Source: Agrococcus pavilionensis RW1
GTDB lineage: Bacteria > Actinomycetota > Actinomycetes > Actinomycetales > Microbacteriaceae
Length of the DNA stretch: 64,000 bases
NCBI RefSeq assembly: GCF_000400485.1
Contig: NZ_ASHR01000026.1
Coordinates: forward strand, 45,100-109,099
Reading direction: 5' to 3'
A program made the translations under genes and the position numbers. Below, one piece after another: positions 25,577 through 34,353 of the stretch. The notes beneath the pieces are model-generated. The model saw only the letters and a list, made by a program, of their open reading frames with translations. It was not told the origin of the DNA and ran no database searches. Position 1 is the first letter of the stretch, and each line of letters opens with the position of its first letter.

Positions 25577-25620
25577 CGCGAGAGGGGCGCTCGACCTGCG
25601 GGTCGGGCGCCCCTCTCGCG
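25577..25620. terminator. Strong bidirectional terminator
   Basis: A 20-base arm from 25,577 (beginning CGCGAGAGGGGCGC) pairs with 25,601-25,620 with one mismatch around the loop TGCG. It lies between the convergent sugar-binding gene and APC permease gene. Confidence 0.85.
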
Positions 25621-25635
25621 TGCTGTCCGGGCTGC

Positions 25636-27138
25636 TCAGTCCTCGGCGCGCAGCGCGGGCATGACGCCCGTGCCGATCGACTCGAACGCGTGCGGTCGGC
25701 GGTGGCGCGCGTGGATCGCGATGGCGACGCCGACGACCGCGGCGATCACGAGCAGGCCCGGCAGGACGAACGTGAGCGGCGTCGACTCCTCCTGCCCGAG
25801 CAGCAGGTTCCAGTTCATGAGCGTGAGCACCGACACGGTCGCGAAGAACACCGCGGCGATGGCCGGGGCCACGAGCCTCGACCACGTCGTGGTGTCGCGC
25901 CGATCGCGGCGGAAGAAGCCGATCACCGCGATCGACACGACCGCCATGAGCGTGATGAGCCCGAGCGCGCCCAGGTTGGTGAGCCAGGTGAAGAGCGTGA
26001 GCACCGGGTAGAGCGGACCCAGCTCGCTCCCGGTGCCGGCGATCGCGAACCCGACGACGACGGCCGCGGCGAGCAGCGACTGCCCGATCGAGCCGAGCGC
26101 GGGCGCGCCGCGACGGTTCGCGCGACCGAGCGCCCGCGGCAGCATGTGCTCGCGACCGAGGGCGAACGCGTAGCGGGCGACCGCGTGGTGGAACGAGATG
26201 AGCGCTGCGAGCAGGCTCGAGATGAACAGCACCTGGCCGATGTCGGCGATGAGCGTCCCCGCGCGCTCGCCGAGCTCGACGAAGATGAGGTCGGGCCCGT
26301 TCGCCTGCGCGCTCGCGACGACCTCGCTCGGGCCGCTGCTCATCTGCATCGCCCACGCGCTGAACGCGTAGAAGAGGCCGATGACGATGACGGCGGTGTA
26401 GGTCGCGCGGGGCACCGTGCGCGCCGGGTCGCGCGCCTCCTCGGTGTAGATGGCACCCGACTCGAAGCCCATGAAGGCGGCGATGCCCATCACGAGCACG
26501 ACGCCGATGCCGGTCGCGAAGAGGTCGCCGGGCAGGAAGCCCGCCGCCGAGATGCCCTCGGGCGCGGTGGCGAGCGCGAGCAGGTCGTACACGAGCACGA
26601 CGAGGAACTCGAGCGCGACGAGCACGCCGACGACCTTCACCGAGAGGTCGACGCGGTTGACGCCGAGCACCGCGATGAGGGCGATCGTGACGAGCACGAA
26701 GATCCACCACGGGATCTCGAGGCCCGTCTTCGCGGCCACGAAGCTCGACGTGGCGAAGCCGAGCATGCCGTAGATGCCGATCTGCATCGCGTTGTACGCC
26801 ACGAGCGCGACCCAGGCGCCGGCCACCCCCGCTTCCGGGCCGAGGCCTCGAGCGATGTAGGCGTAGAACGCGCCGGCGTTGCGGACGTGCCGGCTCATCG
26901 CGACGTAGCCGGCGGCGTAGACGAGCAGCCCGCACGCGAGCAGCAGCATGCCGAGCGGCACGCCGGTGATGCCGGAGACCGCGTAGTTCGTCGTCACGCC
27001 GCCTGCGACGACCGTGAGCGGCGCCGACGCGGCGATGATCATGAGGACGATCCCCGGCACGCCGAGGCGGGCGACGCCGCCGCCGAGGGCGGTGCCGGAC
27101 GGCGAGCCGACGCCCGCCTGCTGAGATGCGATGGCCAT
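25636..27138 (-). CDS. APC-superfamily amino acid/amine permease
   Basis: A 500-residue transporter with about twelve membrane helices. LGVPGIVLMIIAASAPLTVV near residue 24 is the first helix with the unwound G-rich substrate site. GFESGAIYTEEARDPARTVP near residue 223 is the conserved APC loop after helix 6. The ATG at 27,138 has AAAGGAG upstream and was chosen over a longer frame from 27,237. It is divergent from an AraC regulator and near an amine oxidase, so uptake of an aromatic or aliphatic amine is a reasonable inference. Confidence 0.87.
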   Translation of the reverse strand: MAIASQQAGVGSPSGTALGGGVARLGVPGIVLMIIAASAPLTVVAGGVTTNYAVSGITGVPLGMLLLACGLLVYAAGYVAMSRHVRNAGAFYAYIARGLGPEAGVAGAWVALVAYNAMQIGIYGMLGFATSSFVAAKTGLEIPWWIFVLVTIALIAVLGVNRVDLSVKVVGVLVALEFLVVLVYDLLALATAPEGISAAGFLPGDLFATGIGVVLVMGIAAFMGFESGAIYTEEARDPARTVPRATYTAVIVIGLFYAFSAWAMQMSSGPSEVVASAQANGPDLIFVELGERAGTLIADIGQVLFISSLLAALISFHHAVARYAFALGREHMLPRALGRANRRGAPALGSIGQSLLAAAVVVGFAIAGTGSELGPLYPVLTLFTWLTNLGALGLITLMAVVSIAVIGFFRRDRRDTTTWSRLVAPAIAAVFFATVSVLTLMNWNLLLGQEESTPLTFVLPGLLVIAAVVGVAIAIHARHRRPHAFESIGTGVMPALRAED

Positions 27139-27295
27139 GGCAGCTCCTTTGCTGTCATCGGAAGGTGGCTCGATCGTCGCTCGGTCGACGTAGTCAACGG
27201 GGGCCGCACGCTTGACGTCGCGCGCACGATCCTGCATCCCGGCTGAGCGCTATCCTCTGGGCAGCCGCGCGCTGGAGCGCGGCGCAGGAGGAGCG

Positions 27296-28315
27296 TTGAC
27301 CGGCATGTTCGACTTCCCGCCGCTCGAAGGCGCGGCCTTCGGGATCGCGGCGTGGCGGCGCGAGGTCGCGGCGAGCTTCGTGCCGCTCGACGTGCATCCG
27401 CTCGGCGACGGCCCGTTCTGGGCCCGCAGCTCGCGCACCGACGTCGGCGAGGTGTCGGTCTTCCGCATCGAGCACAGCGCGAGCATCGTCGCGCGCACCC
27501 CGAAGCTCGTGCGGCGGAGCCCGAGCGACCTCATCAAGGTGAGCCTGCAGCTCGAGGGTGAGGAGCTGGTCGAGCAGGACGGCCGGGCCGCGCTGCTGCA
27601 CCCCGGCGACCTCGCGATCTACGACACCTCGCGCCCCTACTCGCTCCGCTTCGAGGGGAGCACGAGCCTGCTGGTGTTCACCTTCCCGCGCGGCTACCTC
27701 GACATCCCGCGCGACGAGCTGGCCGCGGTGACGGCGACGGCGTTCCCACTCGAGTCGCCGCTCGGCCGCGTCGTGAACCCGTTCTTCGTCGGGCTCGCGC
27801 ACAGCCTCACGGAGCTGCCGGGGGCGAACGGGCAGCGGCTCGCGCGCACGGGACTCGACCTGCTCATGACGCTCCTCTCCACGCAGCTGCAGCAGGGCGT
27901 GCCGCGCGATCCGCGCCGGCAGCTGCTGCACGAGATGCTCGACTCCATCGACGGCCGGCTCGAGGATCCGGAGCTCTCCCCCGCGACGATCGCGAGCGCC
28001 CACTTCATCTCGACGCGGCACCTGCACGCGGTCTTCGCCGAGCACGGCATCACCGTCGCCGGCTGGATCCGAGAGCGCCGCCTCGAGCACATCCGTCGGG
28101 ACCTCGCCGACGCCGCGCTCGCCGACGTGCCGATCGCCCGCATCGCCGCGCGCTGGGGCCTCGTGAACCCCGCCCACTTCTCCCGGCTCTTCCGCACGAC
28201 GTTCGGGCAGAGCCCGAGCGAGTACCGGTCGGCGACGGCGCTCGAGCCGGCGTCGAGCGCCCCACGCCCTCCCGTGCTGGCCGACGAGCGGCGGACGGCA
28301 AGCAGCCTGCGCTGA
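27296..28315 (+). CDS. AraC-family regulator (FeaR-like)
   Basis: A 339-residue regulator. The N-terminal part (about 1-190) is an AraC-binding-like sensor with LIKVSLQLEGEELVEQDG, HPGDLAIYDTSRPYSLRF and LLVFTFPRGYLDIP. The C-terminal part (about 215-315) has two helix-turn-helix motifs: STRHLHAVFAEHGITVAGWI, and IARIAARWGLVNPAHFSRLF followed by GQSPSEYR. This architecture is that of FeaR, which in E. coli activates the amine oxidase tynA and the aldehyde dehydrogenase feaB; the same enzyme pair lies just downstream here. The start is either TTG 27,296 (AGGAGG four bases upstream) or ATG 27,305. Confidence 0.87.
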   Translation: MTGMFDFPPLEGAAFGIAAWRREVAASFVPLDVHPLGDGPFWARSSRTDVGEVSVFRIEHSASIVARTPKLVRRSPSDLIKVSLQLEGEELVEQDGRAALLHPGDLAIYDTSRPYSLRFEGSTSLLVFTFPRGYLDIPRDELAAVTATAFPLESPLGRVVNPFFVGLAHSLTELPGANGQRLARTGLDLLMTLLSTQLQQGVPRDPRRQLLHEMLDSIDGRLEDPELSPATIASAHFISTRHLHAVFAEHGITVAGWIRERRLEHIRRDLADAALADVPIARIAARWGLVNPAHFSRLFRTTFGQSPSEYRSATALEPASSAPRPPVLADERRTASSLR

Positions 28316-28376
28316 CGGGCAAGCCGCCGCGGCCCGCCCGGCCTACCGTGGGCGTGACGCTCGACGAGGAGGTCCC

Positions 28377-30428
28377 ATGCCCGACGCAACCCACACGCAC
28401 GGCGCGCGCGATTCGCACGTGCTCGAGGCGACGCATCCGCTCGACGGCCTGACGCCATCCGAGATCGACCGCGTGCGCGCCGCGCTCGACGCGGCCGGCG
28501 AGCTCGCCCCCGACACGCGGTTCCCGCTGCAGGTGCTGCTCGAGCCGTCGAAGGCGGCGCTCGCGGCCTGGCGGCCGGGCGCGCCGCTCGGGCGGCGGGT
28601 GCTCTCGACGCTCCTCGACACCGGCTCCGGCCGGGTGCGCGAAGCGGTCGTCTCGCTCGACGACGACCGGGTCGAGTCGGTCGAGGTGCTCCCCACCGGC
28701 GAGCACCCCTACGGCCAGCCGCCCTACCTGTTCGAGGAGTACGAGCTCGTCGACGAGGTCGTGAAGGCGGATGCGGGCTGGCGGCGGGCGATGGAGGCGC
28801 GCGGCCTGACCGAGATGGATCGCGCGCTCGTCGTGCCGCTCGCGCCCGGCCAGTTCGGCGAGGTCGACGAGGTCGGCCGGCGCATGATGCGCTCGCTGAC
28901 CTTCATGCCGCCGGCGGAGGGCGACAACCCCTGGTCGTTCCCCGTGGAGGGCCTCGTGCTCATGGTCGACGTGACGGCGCGGAAGGTCGTCAAGCTCGTC
29001 GACGAGCGCCAGGTGCCGCTGCCCCAGCTCGACGCGAACTACGACGACGCGGCGGTCGGCGAGCGGCGCAGCTCGCTCAAGCCGCTCGAGATCACGATGC
29101 CGGAGGGTCCGAGCTTCAGCGTCGACGGCGCCGCCGTCACCTGGGAGCAGTGGCGGTTCCGCGTCGGGTTCTCGATGCGCGAGGGCCTCGTGCTGCACGA
29201 GCTCGGCTGGCAGGACGGCGACGAGCTGCGCAGCGTGCTGCACCGGGCGAGCGTGCCCGAGATGGTCGTGCCCTACGGCGACACGACCGAGACCCGGCGC
29301 TGGATCAGCTACTTCGACGCGGGCGAGTACAACCTCGGCAAGAACGCCAACGCGCTGCAGCTCGGCTGCGACTGCCTCGGCGCCATCCACTACTTCGACG
29401 CGCACCTCGCCGCCGACACCGGGGAGTCGATCACGATCCCCCGCGCGGTCTGCATGCACGAGGAGGACTACGGCGTGCTGTGGAAGCATCGCGAGCTCGA
29501 CGGCGAGACGGTGCACGGGCGCCGCTCGCGGCGGCTCGTAATCTCCTACTTCGCGACGGTCGGCAACTACGACTACGGCTTCTTCTGGTACCTCTACCTC
29601 GACGGCTCGATCCAGTTCGAGGCGAAGGCGACCGGCATCGTCTTCTGCGGCGCCGATGCGCCGGGTCTCGACCTGCCGCACGCGACCGAGATCGCGCCCG
29701 CCCTCTACGCGCCGATCCACCAGCACATCTTCTGCGCGCGGCTCGACTTCGACGTCGACGGCACCGACAACTACGTCGAGCAGGTCGACCTCGAGCGCAT
29801 CCCGATGGGCGAGCGGAACCCGTGGGGCAACGCCTTCGGCTACCGCCGCGAGCGGATCGCGGAGCCCGCCGGGCTGGTCGGCGACGGAGCCCTCGGCCGC
29901 ACGTGGCACATCGGCTCGTCGAGCCGCACGAACGCCGTCGGCCGCCCGACGGAGTACCAGCTCATCCCCGAGGCGCGCGCGACGCTCATGGCCGACCCGG
30001 CTTCGACGGTGTGGGGCCGGGCGACGTTCGCGACGCGGCACCTGTGGGTCACGGCGCATCGCGACGACGACCTCTTCCCCGCGGGCCGCTATCCCAACCA
30101 GCACGCGGGCGGCGCGGGGCTGCCCGAGGCGATCGAGGCCGGCGGCGCCGTCGACGGCGGCGACCTCGTCGTGTGGCACGCCTTCGGCCTCACCCACATC
30201 CCCCGGCCCGAGGACTGGCCCATCATGCCGGTCGACTACTCCGGCTTCTGGCTCAAGCCCTACGGCTTCCTCGACCGCAACCCCGCGCTCGACGTGCCCG
30301 ACGCGATGCGCGGGTGCGGCTGCGGCGACGCGTGCCAGTGCGGTCATGGGCACGGCGGCGGCGACGATCGCGGCGGCCACGAGGGCCATCACGGCCATGA
30401 CGGCGAGGACCGCGTCGCGATCCGCTGA
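28377..30428 (+). CDS. Copper-containing primary amine oxidase
   Basis: A 683-residue topaquinone amine oxidase that converts primary amines to aldehydes with release of ammonia and hydrogen peroxide. The cofactor Tyr is about residue 398 in VGNYDYGFFWYLYLDG. The catalytic base Asp is about 314 in SYFDAGEYNLG. Copper ligands are the HQH pair near 448-450 and a His near 607 in FGLTHIPRPEDWP. The sequence strongly resembles Arthrobacter phenylethylamine oxidase. After residue about 645 comes an unusual Cys- and His-rich tail (GCGCGDACQCGHGHGGG and HEGHHGHDG), which is not part of the catalytic fold. The start has GAGGAGG upstream. Confidence 0.95.
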   Translation: MPDATHTHGARDSHVLEATHPLDGLTPSEIDRVRAALDAAGELAPDTRFPLQVLLEPSKAALAAWRPGAPLGRRVLSTLLDTGSGRVREAVVSLDDDRVESVEVLPTGEHPYGQPPYLFEEYELVDEVVKADAGWRRAMEARGLTEMDRALVVPLAPGQFGEVDEVGRRMMRSLTFMPPAEGDNPWSFPVEGLVLMVDVTARKVVKLVDERQVPLPQLDANYDDAAVGERRSSLKPLEITMPEGPSFSVDGAAVTWEQWRFRVGFSMREGLVLHELGWQDGDELRSVLHRASVPEMVVPYGDTTETRRWISYFDAGEYNLGKNANALQLGCDCLGAIHYFDAHLAADTGESITIPRAVCMHEEDYGVLWKHRELDGETVHGRRSRRLVISYFATVGNYDYGFFWYLYLDGSIQFEAKATGIVFCGADAPGLDLPHATEIAPALYAPIHQHIFCARLDFDVDGTDNYVEQVDLERIPMGERNPWGNAFGYRRERIAEPAGLVGDGALGRTWHIGSSSRTNAVGRPTEYQLIPEARATLMADPASTVWGRATFATRHLWVTAHRDDDLFPAGRYPNQHAGGAGLPEAIEAGGAVDGGDLVVWHAFGLTHIPRPEDWPIMPVDYSGFWLKPYGFLDRNPALDVPDAMRGCGCGDACQCGHGHGGGDDRGGHEGHHGHDGEDRVAIR

Positions 30429-30436
30429 CCGGCCGA

Positions 30437-30478
30437 CGACGACGGGGGCCCGAGCGCTCGCTCGGGCCCCCGTCGTCG
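30437..30478. terminator. Bidirectional terminator between amine oxidase and aldehyde dehydrogenase
   Basis: A perfect 19-bp inverted repeat (arms 30,437-30,455 and 30,460-30,478, core GGGGGCCCGAGC) encloses a four-base loop between two convergent stop codons. Confidence 0.88.
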
Positions 30479-30484
30479 GATCGA

Positions 30485-31888
30485 TCAGCCGTGGATGACC
30501 TGCGGCACGCCCATCGCCTTGAGCCCCTCGACACCGAACTCGAGGCCGTAGCCCGAGCCCTTCACCCCGCCGAACGGCGCCATCGGGTGGATCGTGCCGT
30601 GCGAGTTGATCCAGACCGAGCCGGCCTGGATGCGCGCGGCCACCTCGCGGGCGCGCTCCGGGTCGGACGACCAGACGCTCGCGCCGAGCCCGGCGTCGCC
30701 GCGATTGGCCCGCTCGATCGCCTCCTCCACGTCGGAGTACTTCAGGATCGGCAGCGCCGGCCCGAACTGCTCCTCGCGCACGAGGTCGGCCTCGTCGTCG
30801 AGCCCCTCGACGAGCGTCGCGGGGTAGAACCAGCCCGGCGCCGCGCGGTCGGGCTCGCCCCCGACCACGACTCGGCCCCCGCGCGCCTTCGCGTCCTCGA
30901 CGAGGCGGTCGACCACGCCGAACTGCTGCTCGGTCGTGAGCGGGCCGAGCACGTTCTGCTCGTCGGTGCCGGGGCCCATCGGCATGGCGCTCGCGATCGC
31001 CGCGAGCTCGCGGACGACGTCGTCGTGGACGTCCTCGTGCACGTAGAGCCGCTTGAGGGCGGCGCACGTCTGCCCCGTGTTGATGAACGCGCCCCAGAAG
31101 AGCCCCTCGGCGATCGCCTTCGGGTCGACGTCCGGCAGCACGATGCCCGGATCGTTGCCGCCGAGCTCGAGCGTGAGCCGGGTGAGGTTGTCGGCCGAGG
31201 CCCGCATGATCGCTTGGCCGGTGCGCGCGGAACCGGTGAAGGTGACCTTGCCGAACGCGGGGTGCTTGCCGATCGCCTCGCCGAGCTCGCGGTCGCCCGC
31301 GAGCACCGTGAAGAGTCCCTCGGGCAGGTGCCGGTTCACGAGGTGCGCCGTGGCGAGCACGCTCAGCGGCGTGTACTCGCTCGGCTTCATGACGACGGCG
31401 TTCCCCATCCGCAGCGCGGGCGCGAACTGCCACGTCGCGATCATCGCGGGCCAGTTCCACGGCCCGATCGCGCCGACGAGGCCGATCGGGCGGTAGTAGA
31501 CGGTCGCCTTCGCCTGCCCGTCGTCGACGACGACCTCGGGCTCGAGCTCGGTCGCGATCGTCGCGCGCAGCCACGCGACGACGGCGCCTGCCTCGAACCG
31601 GGCTCCCGGACCGCTGAGCGGCTTGCCCTGCTCGCGCGCGATGAGCTGAGCGAGCGCCTCGGAGCTCGCCTCGATCTCGTCGGCGGCCGCGGAGAGCGCC
31701 GCGCGGCGCTCGTCGTCGCTCAGCGCCGCCCACGCGGGCTGCGCCGCGCGCGCCGCGTCGATCGCGCGGTCGAGGTCGTCGAGCGTCGCGCTCGGGGCGT
31801 AGGCGAACGCCTGCCCGGTCGCGGGGTCGATCACCGGCGTCCCGTCCTCGACGGTCACCGCCGCCAGCAGGCTCTCGTAGGTCTCCAT
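30485..31888 (-). CDS. NAD(P)-dependent aldehyde dehydrogenase
   Basis: A 467-residue enzyme of the aldehyde dehydrogenase superfamily. The Rossmann region shows IGPWNWPAM near residue 140 and VTFTGSARTGQ. The general base Glu lies in LTLELGGNDPG near residue 235, and the catalytic Cys in FINTGQTCAALKR near residue 270. VWINSHGTIHPMAPFGGVKG closes the fold. In this setting it probably oxidises the aldehyde formed by the neighbouring amine oxidase, as FeaB does for phenylacetaldehyde. The ATG at 31,888 has GGAGGAGG upstream. Confidence 0.92.
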   Translation of the reverse strand: METYESLLAAVTVEDGTPVIDPATGQAFAYAPSATLDDLDRAIDAARAAQPAWAALSDDERRAALSAAADEIEASSEALAQLIAREQGKPLSGPGARFEAGAVVAWLRATIATELEPEVVVDDGQAKATVYYRPIGLVGAIGPWNWPAMIATWQFAPALRMGNAVVMKPSEYTPLSVLATAHLVNRHLPEGLFTVLAGDRELGEAIGKHPAFGKVTFTGSARTGQAIMRASADNLTRLTLELGGNDPGIVLPDVDPKAIAEGLFWGAFINTGQTCAALKRLYVHEDVHDDVVRELAAIASAMPMGPGTDEQNVLGPLTTEQQFGVVDRLVEDAKARGGRVVVGGEPDRAAPGWFYPATLVEGLDDEADLVREEQFGPALPILKYSDVEEAIERANRGDAGLGASVWSSDPERAREVAARIQAGSVWINSHGTIHPMAPFGGVKGSGYGLEFGVEGLKAMGVPQVIHG

Positions 31889-32024
31889 CGTTCCTCCTCC
31901 GGGCCGCTCCACGTCGAGCGGCTGCGACCATGCTCGCCGATGCGCCTAGCCGGTGGCCGCGACGGGGTTGCCGATCCGCGCACGAGGCGCGCCTCGGCTG
32001 TGCGTCACCCCCTCTGCTCAGGCT

Positions 32025-32142
32025 GGGTGGTACCGATTCGTCGCCCGCGGACCGCGCGAGCGACCAAGCGGTACCACCCCGCGCGCTGGGTGGTACCGAA
32101 GTGTCGCCCGCGGACCGCGCGAGCGACCAAGCGGTACCACCC
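32025..32142. repeat. Two tandem 63-bp hairpin units with GGGTGGTACCG ends
   Basis: Each unit begins GGGTGGTACCG and ends CGGTACCACCC (32,025-32,079 and 32,088-32,142). The interior is nearly identical (TCGCCCGCGGACCGCGCGAG, then CGACCAAG) and has its own GTCGC/GCGAC and GCGG/CCGC pairing. The whole unit can fold as one long hairpin. The region 31,889-32,196 between the aldehyde dehydrogenase and permease genes has no other recognisable content. The end word resembles the T-box core TGGTACCGC, but no specifier stem or downstream synthetase is present. Confidence 0.8.
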
Positions 32143-32196
32143 CCGGCGGGCCGCTCGGACCGGCCTCGCGGGAGCCGCGCGCCGGCCCGACTCGGC

Positions 32197-33165
32197 TCAG
32201 CCCTTCCGCCCGGTCGTCGCGATGCCCGTGATGAACGACCGCTGCCCGAAGGCGAAGAGGATGAGCATCGGGATGGTGACGAGCACCGCGGCCACCATCA
32301 CGTACTGGTAGTCGCCCTGGCCGCCGGCGGTCGGGCTGTACTTCGTCATCGCGCTCGCGATGCCGAGCGGCACGGTGTACCCCTCCTGGGAGCCCGTGTT
32401 GAGGTAGATGAGCGCCGCCTGCAGGTTGTTCCAGCTCGCCTGGAACTCGAACAGCAGGATGATGACGAACGACGGCACCGACAGCGGCATCGCGATGCGC
32501 CAGAACTGGCCCCACGCGCTCAGGCCGTCGAGCTTCGCCGCCTCGAACAGCTCTCGCGGCAAGCCGAGGAAGAACTGCCGCTGCAGGAAGATGTAGAACG
32601 CCGAGCCGAAGAGGTTCGCGCCCCACAGCGGCACGTGCGTGCCGACGAAGCCGAGCTGGTTCCAGATGAGGTACTGCGGCACGAGCGTGACCGCGCCCGG
32701 CAGCATCATCGTCGCGAGCACGATGCCGAAGAGCACGCCGCGGCCCGGGAAGCGGTAGTAGGCGAAGCCGAAGGCGACGAGCGAGCTCGAGACGGCCACG
32801 AGCGCCGCCGCGAGCACGGCGATGAAGATGCTGTTGCCGATCCAGTTGGCGAGCGGCATCTCGTCGAAGGCGACGAGGTAGTTCTCGGGCACGAACGTGT
32901 TGGGGATGAGCCGGTTGTCGAAGACCTCGCCGCGCGGCTTGAGGCTCGCGGCGAGCAGCCACGCGAGCGGGTACATGAACAGCGCCGCGAACAGGAGCAG
33001 CAGCACCCAGCGCACGATCTGGCCGACCCAGCCCATGGGCGTGAGCGACTGGCCCCGCGCATCCCCGAACCACTTCCTGCGCCGGCGCACCTGCACGTCC
33101 TCGGGCGGCACCTCCGCGACCGCGGCGGCCGCCTGCACCGTCTTGATGGGCGTCTGCGAAGCCAT
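32197..33165 (-). CDS. Carbohydrate ABC transporter permease, MalG type
   Basis: A 322-residue permease. A basic N-terminal region (RRRRKWFGDARG) is followed by six membrane segments starting near residues 57, 120, 155, 188, 235 and 295. The EAA coupling loop reads PRELFEAAKLDGLSAWGQFW near residue 210. It starts one base after the stop of the MalF-type gene, so both come from one transcript. No ATPase or binding protein is adjacent. Actinobacterial sugar importers often share a common MsiK-type ATPase encoded elsewhere. Confidence 0.93.
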   Translation of the reverse strand: MASQTPIKTVQAAAAVAEVPPEDVQVRRRRKWFGDARGQSLTPMGWVGQIVRWVLLLLFAALFMYPLAWLLAASLKPRGEVFDNRLIPNTFVPENYLVAFDEMPLANWIGNSIFIAVLAAALVAVSSSLVAFGFAYYRFPGRGVLFGIVLATMMLPGAVTLVPQYLIWNQLGFVGTHVPLWGANLFGSAFYIFLQRQFFLGLPRELFEAAKLDGLSAWGQFWRIAMPLSVPSFVIILLFEFQASWNNLQAALIYLNTGSQEGYTVPLGIASAMTKYSPTAGGQGDYQYVMVAAVLVTIPMLILFAFGQRSFITGIATTGRKG

Positions 33166-33166
33166 C

Positions 33167-34135
33167 TCAGCGCTCGCTCTCGTAGTAGACGAACCGGTTG
33201 CCGACCCGCACCTGGATGAGCGAGATCGCGACGATGATGACGAAGAGCAGCCACGCCATCGCCGAGGCGAAGCCGAAGTCGAACTGCCGGAACGCCTGCT
33301 GGAACAGGTAGATCGCGTAGAAGAGCGACGCATCCGATGCCCCCTGCACCTGATCTCGGTGGAAGAGCAGGAACGCCTGGTCGAACACCTGGAACGCCGC
33401 GATCGTCAGCACGAGCACGTTGAAGAACACCGCGCCCGAGATCATCGGCAGCGTGATGTTCCAGAAGCGTCGCAAGGGCCCCGCGCCGTCGACCTCGGCG
33501 ACCTCGTAGAGCTCGGTCGGCACGTTCTGCAGCGCAGCGAGGAAGATCACCATCGTGCCGGCGACGCCCCACAGCGTCATGAGCACGATCGACGGCTTCA
33601 CCCAGTCCGGGTCGAGCAACCACTGCGGCCCCTGGATGCCGATGGCCGCGAGCCCGCGGTTGATCGCGCCCTGGTTGCCGTTGAGGAGCAGCAGGAACAT
33701 GGATGCAGTGGCGACCGTCGGCGTCATCTTCGGCAGGTAGAAGACGGTGCGGAAGAAGCCCGCGCCCCGGCGCACGCTGTTGAGCAGCATCGCGAGGCCG
33801 AGCGCGAGCACGATCTCGAACGGCACAGCGAGCACGGCGTAGAAGAGCGTGTTGCCGAGCGAGCCCATGACCTTCGGGTCCTCGAGGAGGCGCTCGTAGT
33901 TCGCGAAGCCGGCCGGCCGCGCGGTGTTGGTCGCGAGCTGATAGTAGCTGAACGAGATGACGAGGCTGTAGACCATCGCGCCGAGCGTGAAGATGAGGAA
34001 GCCGATGATCCAGGGCGAGATGAAGAGGTAGCCGGCGACCGCCTCCTTGCGGCGGAGCGACCCCAGCTTCTGCTTCGGAGGCTTCGGCGGGCGCGCCTTG
34101 CGCTTGCCCGAGCCGGCGGCGGCGATGGTCGACAT
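33167..34135 (-). CDS. Carbohydrate ABC transporter permease, MalF type
   Basis: A 322-residue permease with a Lys/Pro-rich cytoplasmic N-terminus (residues 1-30) and six membrane segments beginning near residues 33, 92, 125, 180, 225 and 290. The coupling loop ELYEVAEVDGAGPLRRFWNI lies near residue 208. NIQLP-type Gly residues of the MalF family are present (ITLPMISGAVFFN). It is the first gene of the permease pair and is divergent from the glycosyltransferase operon. Confidence 0.93.
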   Translation of the reverse strand: MSTIAAAGSGKRKARPPKPPKQKLGSLRRKEAVAGYLFISPWIIGFLIFTLGAMVYSLVISFSYYQLATNTARPAGFANYERLLEDPKVMGSLGNTLFYAVLAVPFEIVLALGLAMLLNSVRRGAGFFRTVFYLPKMTPTVATASMFLLLLNGNQGAINRGLAAIGIQGPQWLLDPDWVKPSIVLMTLWGVAGTMVIFLAALQNVPTELYEVAEVDGAGPLRRFWNITLPMISGAVFFNVLVLTIAAFQVFDQAFLLFHRDQVQGASDASLFYAIYLFQQAFRQFDFGFASAMAWLLFVIIVAISLIQVRVGNRFVYYESER

Positions 34136-34181
34136 CGATCCCCTTCCTCCGGGTCGACCTCAGCACCGAGGCCGTCCCCCT

Positions 34182-34270
34182 GAGAAGCGGTTCTACTTCA
34201 CTTCTCTGGGAGGAGCAACGTTCTGGGAGCACGGTGCGGCGAGCGACGCTCAGGTCTGTGAGCACTTCTC
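34182..34270. promoter_or_regulatory. Candidate operator region between sugar permeases and glycosyltransferases
   Basis: An inverted repeat GAGAAG (34,182-34,187) and CTTCTC (34,201-34,206) spans 13 bases. CACTTCTC occurs at 34,199-34,206 and 34,263-34,270, and TTCTGGGAG-like words are repeated nearby. The octamer is shared with the region before the binding-protein gene at 24,186. A LacI-type regulator would be typical, but none is encoded here. Confidence 0.35.
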
Positions 34271-34353
34271 CAGGCATGACCGCCGAGGATGCTGACTGTG
34301 CAGGAGATCGGGATGGCCCAGGCGACGCCGGTGCGGACGCGAGGTCGAGGGCG

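Noticed and set aside
32025..32142. A functional T-box riboswitch
   Set aside because: Only the TGGTACC core word is similar. No stem I with specifier loop, no terminator/antiterminator alternative and no amino-acid-related gene follow it.
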